A stretch of 64,000 bases of DNA from assembly GCA_048594975.1 (NCBI GenBank), contig JBMDXQ010000018.1, forward strand, positions 1-64,000, given 5' to 3'. The translations under genes were made by a program, and so were the position numbers. Shown here piece after piece: positions 11,113 through 22,563 of the stretch; positions within the stretch are counted from its first letter, which is position 1; each line of letters begins with the position of its first letter. The notes under the pieces are model-generated. The model saw only the letters and a program-made list of their open reading frames with translations, had not been told where the DNA came from and searched no databases. This DNA is from JBMDXB01 sp048594975 (GTDB lineage Bacteria; Acidobacteriota; Vicinamibacteria; Vicinamibacterales; 2-12-FULL-66-21).

Positions 11113-11165
11113 GCGCGCACCGAGACAGGGCCGGACGTGCAGCGCGCCCGGTCCGAAAGAGCCAT

Positions 11166-13078
<1,913 letters not shown>

Positions 13079-13079
<1 letters not shown>

Positions 13080-13158
13080 ATGCTGAATGTCGAATGCTGA
13101 ATGCTGAATGGTCGAACGGGGCCGTCCTTCGGCATTCGGCATTCGGCATTCAGCATTG
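13079..13158. repeat. mirrored short-unit repeat (ATTCAGC family)
   Basis: Copies of the 9-mer tgctgaatg/tcgaatgc fill the left half. Their reverse complements (gcattcggcattcagcatt) fill the right half, giving perfect outer arms 13079-13089 and 13147-13157. It sits between sdhA and sdhB, which are otherwise one operon. A second member is at 50910-50988, and both end in cattcagcattgac. Confidence 0.8.
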
Positions 13159-13160
13159 AC

Positions 13161-13925
13161 ATGAGTCGACACGTTATGCGCATTCACCTCAGAGTGTGGC
13201 GGCAGGCGTCGCCGAAGGCGGAGGGGAGGCTCGTCGATTACGTTGCCGAAGGCGTGTTGCCTGACATGTCCTTCCTGGAGATGCTCGACGTCGTCAACGA
13301 GACGCTCATCCTGCGCGGCGAGGACCCGATCGCGTTCGACTCGGATTGCCGGGAAGGGATCTGCGGCACGTGCGGCTTCCTCGTCAACGGCATCCCTCAC
13401 GGGCCGGATCCGGGGACGACCGTGTGCCAGCTGCACATGCGCCGCTTCCGCGACGGGGACAGGCTCGTGCTCGAGCCGTGGCGCGCGAAAGCATTCCCCC
13501 TGATCAAGGACCTGGTCGTGGACCGGACGGCGCTCGACCGGATCATCCAGGCCGGCGGCTACACCTCGGTGAACGTGGGCGGCGCGCCGGATGGCAACGC
13601 GGTGCTCGTGGCGCGGCCGCTCGCCGAGCAGGCGATGGACTCGGCGGCCTGCATCGGGTGCGGCGCCTGCGTCGCGGCATGCAAGAACGCGTCGGCCGCG
13701 CTCTTCACCGCGGCGAAAATCAGCCACTTCGCGCTCCTGCCGCAGGGACAGCCGGAGCGCTACACCCGCGCCGTCCGCATGGTGGAGCGGCACGACGCCG
13801 AGGGATTCGGAAGCTGCTCGAACGAGGGGGAATGCGAGGCCGTCTGCCCGAAGGAGATCCCAATCACCAACATCGCCCGGATGAACCGCGATTACTTCCG
13901 GGCGATGCTGGTGTCGCGGGACTGA
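13161..13925 (+). CDS. sdhB: succinate dehydrogenase iron-sulfur subunit
   Basis: Passes electrons from FAD to the cytochrome anchor. It has 254 residues from ATG 13161; an upstream in-frame ATG would read through the intergenic repeat and is rejected. The plant-type [2Fe-2S] motif is CREGICGTCG plus a later Cys in TTVCQLH. The [4Fe-4S] cluster motif is CIGCGACVAACKN, and [3Fe-4S] ligands lie around CSNEGECEAVCP. Last gene of sdhCAB. Confidence 0.95.
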   Translation: MSRHVMRIHLRVWRQASPKAEGRLVDYVAEGVLPDMSFLEMLDVVNETLILRGEDPIAFDSDCREGICGTCGFLVNGIPHGPDPGTTVCQLHMRRFRDGDRLVLEPWRAKAFPLIKDLVVDRTALDRIIQAGGYTSVNVGGAPDGNAVLVARPLAEQAMDSAACIGCGACVAACKNASAALFTAAKISHFALLPQGQPERYTRAVRMVERHDAEGFGSCSNEGECEAVCPKEIPITNIARMNRDYFRAMLVSRD

Positions 13926-14237
13926 CCGCGACCGCGTACCCTTCCCCCCGGTCCCACGGCGGACACGGTTGCGACGTCCGAACGCCCGCCTTGGCGCACC
14001 TGGTGGGTATGCCCAACTCGCTGCCGCGTCATCGGGCGAACCGCGCGTGGTGATTGGCAAAAACCGTCGATATATCCCAGGTGAGGTCGCGGGACACCGT
14101 GAAGACAGTTCGCGTGGTGTGAAGTTCTTGCCGGCTCGGTCGCGCGACCAGGCGCGGGGACAGCGGCCGATGCCCGCGCGTCCGCGGCGCATCGGCCTCG
14201 CAGGAGAGCGATCCGCAAGATCCGGATGAGGCTTCGA
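13926..14237. other. intergenic region between convergent sdhB and mdh
   Basis: No gene is seen. It contains a 9-bp perfect hairpin, ggccgatgc/gcatcggcc (14165-14173 with 14189-14197). This may end transcription from mdh or sdhB, though no T-run follows. Confidence 0.5.
14165..14197. terminator. hairpin between sdhB and mdh
   Basis: A 9-bp perfect stem with a 15-nt loop in a convergent intergenic region. It lacks a T-run. Confidence 0.35.
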
Positions 14238-15182
14238 CTAGACGTTGATGACGGTGACTAGTTCTTTCACCGCGGCAGCCGATTTCTTCAGCGCCGCATC
14301 CTCTTCCGGAGTCAGTTTGATCTGGATGATTTCCTCGACGCCGCGGGCGCCGAGCTTCACCGGCACGCCGACGAACAGCCCGTCGATGCCGTACTCGCCC
14401 TGCAGAAATACCGAGCAGGGCACGATCTTCTTCTTGTCCTTCAGGATGATCTCGACCATCTCGGCGGCCGCCGACCCGGGCGCGTACCACGCGCTCGTGC
14501 CCACCAACTTCGTGATCTCGGCGCCGCCATCGGCCGTGCGCTTGGCGATCGCCGCGATCTTCTCCGGCGTCATCCCCGGGTACTCGGGCAGCGGGATCCC
14601 GGCGATGGTCGAGTAGCGCGCCAGCGGAACCATCGTGTCGCCATGCCCGCCGAGCACGAACGCGTGGATGTTCTCAACCGAGACACCGGTCTCCATCGCA
14701 ATGAACGTGCGCATGCGCGCGGAGTCGAGAATGCCGGCCATGCCGATCACGCGCTCGCGCGGGAAGCCGCTCAGCCGGTACACCGCCTGGCACATCGCGT
14801 CCAGCGGGTTGGCAACCGGGACGATGATCGCCTTCGGCGAGTGGTGCACGATCTGCTCGGTGACCGATTTCATGATCCCGAAGTTCACGTTGAGCAGATC
14901 GTCGCGGCTCATGCCCGGCTTGCGCGGCACGCCCGAGGTGATGACGACGACGTCGGAGTCGGCGGTCGCCGCCCAGCCCTCCTCGGTGGCACCGTAGCCG
15001 ACGAGGCGCGCGTCCGACCCCTCGATCGGGCAGGCCTCGAGCATGTCGAGGCCGACGCCGGCCGCTTTCTGGTCGGCGATGTCGACGATGACGACATCGG
15101 CCAGCTCCTTGTCGGCGACCGCGCGGGCCACCGTCGCGCCGACGTTGCCGGCGCCGCCTACTACTGTGACTTTACGGTTCAT
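14238..15182 (-). CDS. mdh: malate dehydrogenase (LDH-like type)
   Basis: Interconverts malate and oxaloacetate with NAD(H). It has 314 residues from ATG 15182, preceded by gaggcagg. The NAD fold is VVGGAGNVGATVA. Substrate-binding Arg residues lie in GVPRKPGMSRDDLL, and the catalytic His in GGHGDTMVP. The length and motifs fit the lactate-dehydrogenase-like malate dehydrogenases of many non-proteobacteria. It lies downstream of icd on the same strand. Confidence 0.93.
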   Translation of the reverse strand: MNRKVTVVGGAGNVGATVARAVADKELADVVIVDIADQKAAGVGLDMLEACPIEGSDARLVGYGATEEGWAATADSDVVVITSGVPRKPGMSRDDLLNVNFGIMKSVTEQIVHHSPKAIIVPVANPLDAMCQAVYRLSGFPRERVIGMAGILDSARMRTFIAMETGVSVENIHAFVLGGHGDTMVPLARYSTIAGIPLPEYPGMTPEKIAAIAKRTADGGAEITKLVGTSAWYAPGSAAAEMVEIILKDKKKIVPCSVFLQGEYGIDGLFVGVPVKLGARGVEEIIQIKLTPEEDAALKKSAAAVKELVTVINV

Positions 15183-15189
15183 ATGAGTG

Positions 15190-15300
15190 CCTGCCTCTCG
15201 ATCGACTCCCAACCTTCCAACTGCCAGCGTCCAACTCGGTCACCCTCCGTTTCCCTGCGTCCAACTCCCAACTCCGAGCCGGCCCCACCTCCCAACGCCT
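15190..15300. repeat. short-unit repeat cluster (ccaact family)
   Basis: Between icd and mdh, the units ccaac/ccaact recur (cccaac, ccaactgccagc, gtccaactcgg, gtccaactcccaactcc). No protein or RNA explanation is evident. It resembles the other degenerate short-unit clusters of this window in position and style. Confidence 0.5.
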
Positions 15301-15377
15301 GACCGCTCCCGTCCGGATTGAGCATCAGACGTGGGAATTCGCCAATTCGGGCGTTGGCAGTCGGTCGATGGGCGTCG

Positions 15378-16613
<1,236 letters not shown>

Positions 16614-16794
16614 AGGAGAATTAGGTCACACGCACGTTCGTGTTTAACGGATCTTCACAGGAACTGTGGAAAAGTTTGTGGAAATCACCCGTCGATCGGC
16701 GCCTCGCGCGAACACATCCGGGACTTTCCTGCGGTTTGCACCATCGTGGTGCGAGCCGGGCGACGGCGACCAAAGGCGCGGTGAATGCGGACAT

Positions 16795-16800
16795 TATACT
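16795..16800 (+). promoter_or_regulatory. possible -10 element for serA
   Basis: TATACT lies 16 nt before the serA ATG. No -35 is seen. Confidence 0.3.
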
Positions 16801-16816
16801 TAGGGGCTGTCGCGCC

Positions 16817-18403
16817 ATGCACATCGTCATCGCCGATCCTCTGCCCGCGTCCGCCATCGAGATCCTGCGCAGCATTCCCGGCTGGACGGTCGATGCGCGC
16901 GCCGGCCGCCCGCACGTGGAGTTGAGCCGCGATCTCGCCGACGCCGACGCGCTGGTCGTGCGCAGCGCCACGATCGTCGACGCCGCGCTCATTGCCACGG
17001 CGCCGCGCCTTCGGGCGATCGCCCGCGCCGGGACCGGCGTCGACAACGTCGACGTCCCCGCCGCCACGGCGCGGGGCATCGTCGTCATGAACGCGCCGGG
17101 CGCCAACAGCGTGAGCGTCGCCGAGCATGCCATCGGGCTGATGCTCGCGCTGTCGCGCGCCATTCCCGCCGCCGATGCCGCGATGAAGCGCAGTGTCTGG
17201 GACAAGAAACGGCTGACCGGCGCCGAGTTGCGCGGCAAGACGCTCGGCATCGTCGGCCTCGGGCGCATCGGCCAGGAGGTCGCCGCCCGGGCGCGCGCTT
17301 TCGGCATGGAATTGGTCGCGCACGATCCGTTCATCTCCGAGCAGGTCGCCGCCGGGCTGGGGATCGAGCTCCTGCAACTCGACGAGCTGTGCGTCCGTGC
17401 GGACTACATCTCGCTTCACGTCCCGGCGACGTCGGACACCCGGCACCTTTTCAATAGAGATCGGCTGGCGCGATGCCGGCCCGGTGTCCGGATCGTGAAC
17501 ACCGCGCGCGGAGAGCTGATCGACGAGGCGGCTCTGGCCGACGCGATCGAGACCGGGCGCGTCGCAGGTGCCGGCCTCGACGTGTTCGAAGTGGAACCGC
17601 CAGCCGACGGACGGCTGACCAGGCTGCCGCAGGTGGTGGCGACGCCGCACATCGCCGCCTCGACCGTGGAAGCCCAGGAGCAGGTCGGGATCGAGACGGC
17701 CGTCGCGCTGCGCAGCTTCCTGCAGGACGGCGTGATCACCAACGCCGTCAATTTCCCAACCGTTCCCGGTGAGGCGTTCGCCGCGATCCGGCCCTTCATG
17801 GCACTTGCCGACCGGCTCGGCGCCCTCGTGTCGCAGCTCGCGACCGGCCGCACGCACGCGGTCGGCATCCGCTACTACGGACCGCTCGTCGGCACCAACA
17901 CCGAGCTGCTGGCGAGCTCGGTCGTCGCCGGCGTGCTGCGACCCATGCTCTCGGGTACCGTGACGGTGGTCAATGCCCGAGCGCTGGCGGGTGAACGGGG
18001 CATCGAAATCATCGAGACGCGCAGCTCGCGTCCGCGCGACTTCGTCAACCTCCTGTCGGTGAAGCTGCACACGACCGACGGCGAGCGCTGGGTGGAGGGG
18101 ACGGTGTTCGCGCCGGACCGGCCGCGGCTGCTGCTGGTCGACGGCGTAGACGTCGAGGCGCCGCTCGAGCACACGCTCGTGCTCATCACCAACGACGACC
18201 AGCCGGGCGTGATTGGCGAGGTGGGCACGATCCTCGGCCGCCACGGAGTCAATATCGCCAACTTCGCGCTCGGCCGCCGCGCGGGCGGCGCCGTCGGCGT
18301 CGTCAACGTGGATGCTGACGCCCAGGACGCGCGGCTGGGTCAGGCGATCGACGAGCTGCGCCGGGTGCGGCCGATCCGCGACGTGAAGGTCGTGCGCGTC
18401 TGA
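16817..18403 (+). CDS. serA: D-3-phosphoglycerate dehydrogenase
   Basis: First step of serine synthesis (3-phosphoglycerate to phosphohydroxypyruvate). It has 528 residues, the long type. GTGVDNVDV and the NAD motif GIVGLGRIGQEVA (about 145) are present. The catalytic Arg is in NTARGELID, and the His in ATPHIAAST (about 280). An intervening allosteric domain and a C-terminal ACT domain (HTLVLITNDDQPGVIGEVG, about 455-528) suggest serine feedback. It is a stand-alone gene. Confidence 0.95.
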   Translation: MHIVIADPLPASAIEILRSIPGWTVDARAGRPHVELSRDLADADALVVRSATIVDAALIATAPRLRAIARAGTGVDNVDVPAATARGIVVMNAPGANSVSVAEHAIGLMLALSRAIPAADAAMKRSVWDKKRLTGAELRGKTLGIVGLGRIGQEVAARARAFGMELVAHDPFISEQVAAGLGIELLQLDELCVRADYISLHVPATSDTRHLFNRDRLARCRPGVRIVNTARGELIDEAALADAIETGRVAGAGLDVFEVEPPADGRLTRLPQVVATPHIAASTVEAQEQVGIETAVALRSFLQDGVITNAVNFPTVPGEAFAAIRPFMALADRLGALVSQLATGRTHAVGIRYYGPLVGTNTELLASSVVAGVLRPMLSGTVTVVNARALAGERGIEIIETRSSRPRDFVNLLSVKLHTTDGERWVEGTVFAPDRPRLLLVDGVDVEAPLEHTLVLITNDDQPGVIGEVGTILGRHGVNIANFALGRRAGGAVGVVNVDADAQDARLGQAIDELRRVRPIRDVKVVRV

Positions 18404-18444
18404 CGCGCCGCCGCTGCGTCGGCGAATGCGGGCGTACGCACTCC

Positions 18445-18463
18445 GGGGGCGGCTGCGGCCCCC
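18445..18463. terminator. GC hairpin after serA
   Basis: gggggc (18445-18450) pairs with gccccc (18458-18463) around a 7-nt loop, 42 nt after the serA stop. The downstream gene is convergent, and there is no T-run. Confidence 0.35.
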
Positions 18464-18469
18464 CGATGG

Positions 18470-18590
18470 AGATCAAGACGCGAAGACCAACGAGGCCTTC
18501 TCCGGATTCCGTTCGTGGGCGTCGTGTCTTGCAGTCTCTTCGTGGAACGCGGTGGAACGCGAAGAACCCCGTGGGTTTGCCGGGCCGGGG
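18470..18590. repeat. short-unit repeat (cttcgtgg/acgcgaag family)
   Basis: Degenerate repeats of acgcgaag, cttcgtgg and cgtggaacgcg lie between convergent serA and the 18633 gene, with some units inverted relative to others. It is non-coding in my reading. Confidence 0.4.
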
Positions 18591-18632
18591 GTTCAGGAAC
18601 GGGCCAATCAGAGCGGACCGATTCCGCCGATC

Positions 18633-19157
18633 CTACCGCAGGCCGAGCCGGCGGACGTTCCCGGTGACGGCGTCCTTCAGCTCCACGGCATCGGCGCCAA
18701 TCGCCGCGACCGTGTAGCGACCCACCGCCTGCCCCAGACGAACCATCAGCAGGTCGTCGCCGCTGGCGATCATCGCCGTGCGGACGAGCGCGTCGCCGGC
18801 GCCGTTCTCCGCGATGCCAATGAGCTCCAGCGGCGGCTCGCGGTCGGGCGGTTCGACCGGAGCAGGCGGAAGCGGCGCCGTCGCCCGCACCGCCCGGCGC
18901 GCGAGCGGCTCCCGCGGCGCGAAGTCGAACGGGTTTCGCACCGGCCGTGGCGCCGGTGCGGCGGCGAGGCGCTTGCGCAGACGCTGCGCCTGCGCCTCGA
19001 CGTCGAACGACACGTCGTCGGACTGCGCCGCCGCCGCGGCACGCGTGACCGCACGCGGGCGTCGCGGTGGCTGCCCGATCACGCCGGCGGCTGAAGCGAA
19101 CCAGGCCGCAGCGAGCGCCGCGACGAGCGTCCACGCCGCAGCACGTTGTGGTGTCAT
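18633..19157 (-). CDS. membrane-anchored PilP/GspC-like protein
   Basis: A 174-residue protein. An N-terminal hydrophobic segment (about 5-27) looks like a signal anchor. A low-complexity Ala/Pro/Arg linker and a C-terminal small beta domain follow, with RNPFDF, PPLELIGIAENG, ALVRTAMI, LVRLGQAVGRYTV and AVELKDAVTG. The pattern (RxPF, then L-x-G-I, then a short barrel) resembles PilP and the GspC homology region, inner-membrane parts of pilus or secretion machines. It is not next to a secretion operon here. ATG at 19175 is an alternative start. Confidence 0.5.
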   Translation of the reverse strand: MTPQRAAAWTLVAALAAAWFASAAGVIGQPPRRPRAVTRAAAAAQSDDVSFDVEAQAQRLRKRLAAAPAPRPVRNPFDFAPREPLARRAVRATAPLPPAPVEPPDREPPLELIGIAENGAGDALVRTAMIASGDDLLMVRLGQAVGRYTVAAIGADAVELKDAVTGNVRRLGLR

Positions 19158-19255
19158 GAGGATCGTCCGGCACATGGTACTACCGAACGGCCAGGTGGTG
19201 AAGCGCGACGCGCTGCCGCGACGCGAAGCCGCGTGAAATCGTGGTAAGATTCGCC

Positions 19256-20038
19256 GTGCCCCCTGCTTCGACGCCCGGGCCCAGCACAGTTCCTCCGTCC
19301 GTCATCGCCGTCGCCATCATCCCCGCGAGATTCCAGTCGACCCGGCTTCCCGGCAAAGCGCTGGCCGACATCGGCGGCCATCCGATGATCGAGCTGGTCT
19401 ATCGCCGCGCCGCGGCCGCGCGCTCCATCGCCTCGGTCCTCGTCGCCACCGACGACGAGCGGATCGCGCGAGCCGTGGAGCACTTCGGCGGCGCCGTCCG
19501 GATGACCTCACCGGCACACGCGAGCGGCACCGATCGGCTTGCGGAGGTGGCCGCCGGACTCGAGTGCGACGTCGTCGTCAACGTGCAGGGGGACGAGCCG
19601 CTGATCGAGCCGCAGATGATCGACGACGCGGTCGCGCCGTTCGCGACCGAACCCGGGCTGCAGATGAGCACCCTGCGCCGCCGGATCGAGGATCGGGCGG
19701 AGCTTGCGAATCCCAACGTCACCAAAGTGGTCGTCGACGGCGGCGGCTATGCGCTGTACTTTTCACGGGCGCCGATCCCGTTCGTCCGCGACGGGGCGCC
19801 GCCCGCGCCGGCCTGGCGCCACGTCGGCCTGTACGCCTACCGGCGGTCCTGCCTGCTGCGCCTCGCCAGCCTCTCCCCGACGGTGCTCGAACGTTCGGAA
19901 GCGCTCGAGCAACTGCGCGCCCTCGAGCACGGCATCCGCATCATGGCGATCGAGACCGCGTTCGATTCGATTGGCGTCGACACGCCGGAGGACCTCGAGC
20001 GCGTGCGCCGTCTTTTCACCTCCGCCGTTCCCACATAG
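19256..20038 (+). CDS. kdsB: 3-deoxy-manno-octulosonate cytidylyltransferase
   Basis: Activates Kdo as CMP-Kdo for the LPS inner core. About 260 residues. PARFQSTRLPGKAL, LVATDDERI and NVQGDEPLIEP are the family motifs, and the C-terminal FDSIGVDTPEDLERV is typical. The start is uncertain: GTG 19256 and GTG 19241 are in frame, and most homologues begin close to AVAIIPARF, so the first 15-20 residues may be untranslated. First gene of the Kdo operon, 17 nt before pyrG. Confidence 0.92.
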   Translation: MPPASTPGPSTVPPSVIAVAIIPARFQSTRLPGKALADIGGHPMIELVYRRAAAARSIASVLVATDDERIARAVEHFGGAVRMTSPAHASGTDRLAEVAAGLECDVVVNVQGDEPLIEPQMIDDAVAPFATEPGLQMSTLRRRIEDRAELANPNVTKVVVDGGGYALYFSRAPIPFVRDGAPPAPAWRHVGLYAYRRSCLLRLASLSPTVLERSEALEQLRALEHGIRIMAIETAFDSIGVDTPEDLERVRRLFTSAVPT

Positions 20039-20055
20039 GAGTACACCGCCGCCCC

Positions 20056-21699
20056 ATGCAGACTGAACGCCCCGTCAAGTACATCCTGGTCACCGGCGGC
20101 GTGGTGTCGTCGCTCGGCAAGGGCCTCGCCGCCGCGTCGATCGGCGCGCTCCTGGAGGGCCACGGCTACAAGGTCGCCCTGCAGAAGTTCGACCCGTACA
20201 TCAACGTCGATCCGGGAACGATGAGCCCGTACCAGCACGGCGAGGTCTACGTCACCGACGACGGCGCCGAAACCGACCTCGATCTCGGCCACTACGAGCG
20301 CTTCACCAGCCAGGTGACGACGCGCAGCAACAACTGGACGACCGGGAAGATCTACCTGTCGGTCATCCAGAAGGAGCGCCGCGGCGACTACCTGGGCCGC
20401 ACGGTCCAGGTGATTCCGCACATCACCAACGAGATCAAGGACGCGGTGCGCTCCATCGCCAAGGACGTGGACATCGTCCTCGTCGAAATCGGCGGCACGG
20501 TAGGCGACATCGAGAGCCTGCCGTTCCTCGAGGCGATCCGCCAGCTGCGGCAGGACGTGGGGCGCGAGAACACGCTGTACATCCACCTGACGCTCGTCCC
20601 CTTCATCGGCGCCGCCGGCGAGCTGAAGACCAAGCCCACCCAGCACAGCGTCCGCGACCTGCGCGCCATCGGCATCCAGCCCGACATCCTCCTCTGCCGC
20701 ACCGATCGGTTCCTCGACCAGGACATCAAGCGCAAGATCGCGCTGTTCTGCGACGTGGACGAGGAGGCGGTCATCACCGCGAAGGACGTGTCGAGCATCT
20801 ACGAGGTGCCGCTCGTGCTCGCGGCCGAGGGCCTCGACCGCATCCTGCTGCAGCGGTTGAACCTGCCGCGCACCGAGGCGCAGATGGACGCCTGGATCGA
20901 CCTCATCGATCGCATCAAGCATCCGGACGACGACATCACGATCCACGTGGTGGGCAAGTACGTCGGGTACGAGGACTCGTACAAGAGCCTGAACGAGGCG
21001 CTGTACCATGGCGGCTTCAAGCACCGGCTGCGGGTGAACATCCGCTGGGTCGAGGCGGAGGCGCTGGAGCAGCCGGGCGGTGAACAGCTGCTCGACGGCG
21101 CCAACGGCATCCTCGTGCCGGGCGGGTTCGGCGATCGCGGGACGCGCGGGATGATGCGGGCCGCTGAGATCGCGCGCGAGCGCGGCATTCCGTATTTCGG
21201 GATCTGCTACGGATTCCAGTGGGCAGCGGTCGAGTTCGCGCGCCACGTGTGCGGGCTGACCGAGGCGGACTCCACCGAGTGCACGCCGGACACGCCGCAG
21301 AACGTCATCTACAAGCTCCGCGACCTGCTCGGCATCGACGATCTCGGCGGGACGATGCGGCTCGGATCCTATGCGTGCGAGCTGAAGCGCGGCTCGCGCG
21401 CGCACCGGTTGTACGCCGAGTCGGTCATCCACGAACGGCACCGCCACCGCTACGAGTTCAACTGCCTGTACGAACGGGCCCTCACCGAGCACGGGCTCGA
21501 GATCGTCGGCCGCTCGCTCGACGGCAAGTTTGTCGAGATCATCGAACTGCCGTCGCATCCCTGGTTCGTCGCCGTGCAGTTCCACCCGGAGTTCACGTCG
21601 AAGCCGCTCAGGCCACACCCGCTGTTCGCGGGCTTCGTCCACGCCAGCCATCAGCGCAAGGTGGCGCTCCGGCAGCAGGCGGCGGCGGCGGTGGGGTAA
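20056..21699 (+). CDS. pyrG: CTP synthase
   Basis: Makes CTP from UTP using glutamine. It has 547 residues. The N-terminal synthetase domain has GGVVSSLGKGLAAASIG and DPYINVDPGTMSPYQHGEV. The C-terminal class I glutaminase domain has PGGFGDRG, the nucleophile Cys in GICYGFQ and the His/Glu in FHPEFTSKP. Its place between kdsB and kdsA is functional: CTP is the co-substrate of KdsB. The ORF opens far upstream, but homology begins at this ATG. Confidence 0.97.
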   Translation: MQTERPVKYILVTGGVVSSLGKGLAAASIGALLEGHGYKVALQKFDPYINVDPGTMSPYQHGEVYVTDDGAETDLDLGHYERFTSQVTTRSNNWTTGKIYLSVIQKERRGDYLGRTVQVIPHITNEIKDAVRSIAKDVDIVLVEIGGTVGDIESLPFLEAIRQLRQDVGRENTLYIHLTLVPFIGAAGELKTKPTQHSVRDLRAIGIQPDILLCRTDRFLDQDIKRKIALFCDVDEEAVITAKDVSSIYEVPLVLAAEGLDRILLQRLNLPRTEAQMDAWIDLIDRIKHPDDDITIHVVGKYVGYEDSYKSLNEALYHGGFKHRLRVNIRWVEAEALEQPGGEQLLDGANGILVPGGFGDRGTRGMMRAAEIARERGIPYFGICYGFQWAAVEFARHVCGLTEADSTECTPDTPQNVIYKLRDLLGIDDLGGTMRLGSYACELKRGSRAHRLYAESVIHERHRHRYEFNCLYERALTEHGLEIVGRSLDGKFVEIIELPSHPWFVAVQFHPEFTSKPLRPHPLFAGFVHASHQRKVALRQQAAAAVG

Positions 21700-21721
21700 G
21701 GGAACACGTCGAGAGTCCTTG

Positions 21722-21727
21722 TAGACT
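21722..21727 (+). promoter_or_regulatory. possible -10 element for kdsA
   Basis: TAGACT lies 8 nt before the kdsA GTG, matching the spacing of the other leaderless-type promoters here. An internal promoter would supplement read-through from pyrG. Confidence 0.3.
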
Positions 21728-21735
21728 GGGCCGCA

Positions 21736-22563
21736 GTGCCATCCATCCAGTTCGCCGGGCTCACGGTCGGGGGCGGCGCGCCGCTCCTGCTCATCGCCGG
21801 GCCATGCGTCATCGAAAGCGAGGAACACGCCCTCGAGACCGCGTTCGTGCTCCGCGACATCGCGCAGCGCGCGGCCGTGCCACTGGTGTTCAAGGCCTCC
21901 TACGACAAGGCCAATCGCACCTCCGCGCGGTCGTTCCGGGGACCCGGCCTGACACAAGGCCTTCGGGTGCTGGGGCGTGTGCGCGAAGCGACCGGGCTGC
22001 CGATCCTCACGGACATCCACGAGCCGGCGCACGCCGCCGCGGCTGCGGAGGTCGCGGATGTCCTGCAAATCCCGGCGTTCCTGTCGCGCCAGACCGACCT
22101 CCTCGTAGCCGCGGCGCGCACCGGACGGGTGGTGAACATCAAGAAGGGACAGTTCTTGTCGCCTGCGGACATGCGCCACGCCATCGAGAAGGTGACGGCG
22201 GCCGGCAACCCGCGGGTGATCGTGACCGAGCGCGGGTTCAGCTTCGGGTATAACAACCTGGTGGTGGACATGCGCGCGTTCCCGATCCTCCGCTCGTTCG
22301 GCCACCCGGTCGTGTACGACGTCACCCACAGCCTGCAGCTGCCCGGCGGCGGTGACGGGGTGACCGCCGGGCAGGCCCAGTTCATCGAGCCGATGGCATC
22401 TGCGGGCGTCGCCGCCGGCGTCGACGGCGTGTTCCTCGAGGTGCACCAGGACCCGCGCCAGGCACGCAGCGACGCGCAGAACGCGCTGAGGCTCGATAGA
22501 CTCGAGCCGCTGCTCCGCAAGCTCGTCCGGCTCCACGCCATCGCCTCGGAGGCCGCCCGGTGA
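21736..22563 (+). CDS. kdsA: 3-deoxy-8-phosphooctulonate synthase
   Basis: Condenses PEP with arabinose-5-phosphate to Kdo-8-phosphate. It has 275 residues, GTG start. IAGPCVIESEEHALE, FKASYDKANRTS, QIPAFLSRQTDLL, NIKKGQF and the C-terminal EVHQDP are diagnostic. The Asn in KANRTS suggests the metal-independent class; this is inference. Its last 4 nt overlap the kdsD start. Confidence 0.95.
   Translation: MPSIQFAGLTVGGGAPLLLIAGPCVIESEEHALETAFVLRDIAQRAAVPLVFKASYDKANRTSARSFRGPGLTQGLRVLGRVREATGLPILTDIHEPAHAAAAAEVADVLQIPAFLSRQTDLLVAAARTGRVVNIKKGQFLSPADMRHAIEKVTAAGNPRVIVTERGFSFGYNNLVVDMRAFPILRSFGHPVVYDVTHSLQLPGGGDGVTAGQAQFIEPMASAGVAAGVDGVFLEVHQDPRQARSDAQNALRLDRLEPLLRKLVRLHAIASEAAR

Noticed and set aside
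10386..11165. N-terminal extension of SdhA
   Set aside because: It would overlap the whole of sdhC; family homology starts at ATG 11166.
13101..13160. 20-residue N-terminal extension of SdhB
   Set aside because: Encoded entirely by the mirrored repeat; ATG 13161 fits the family.
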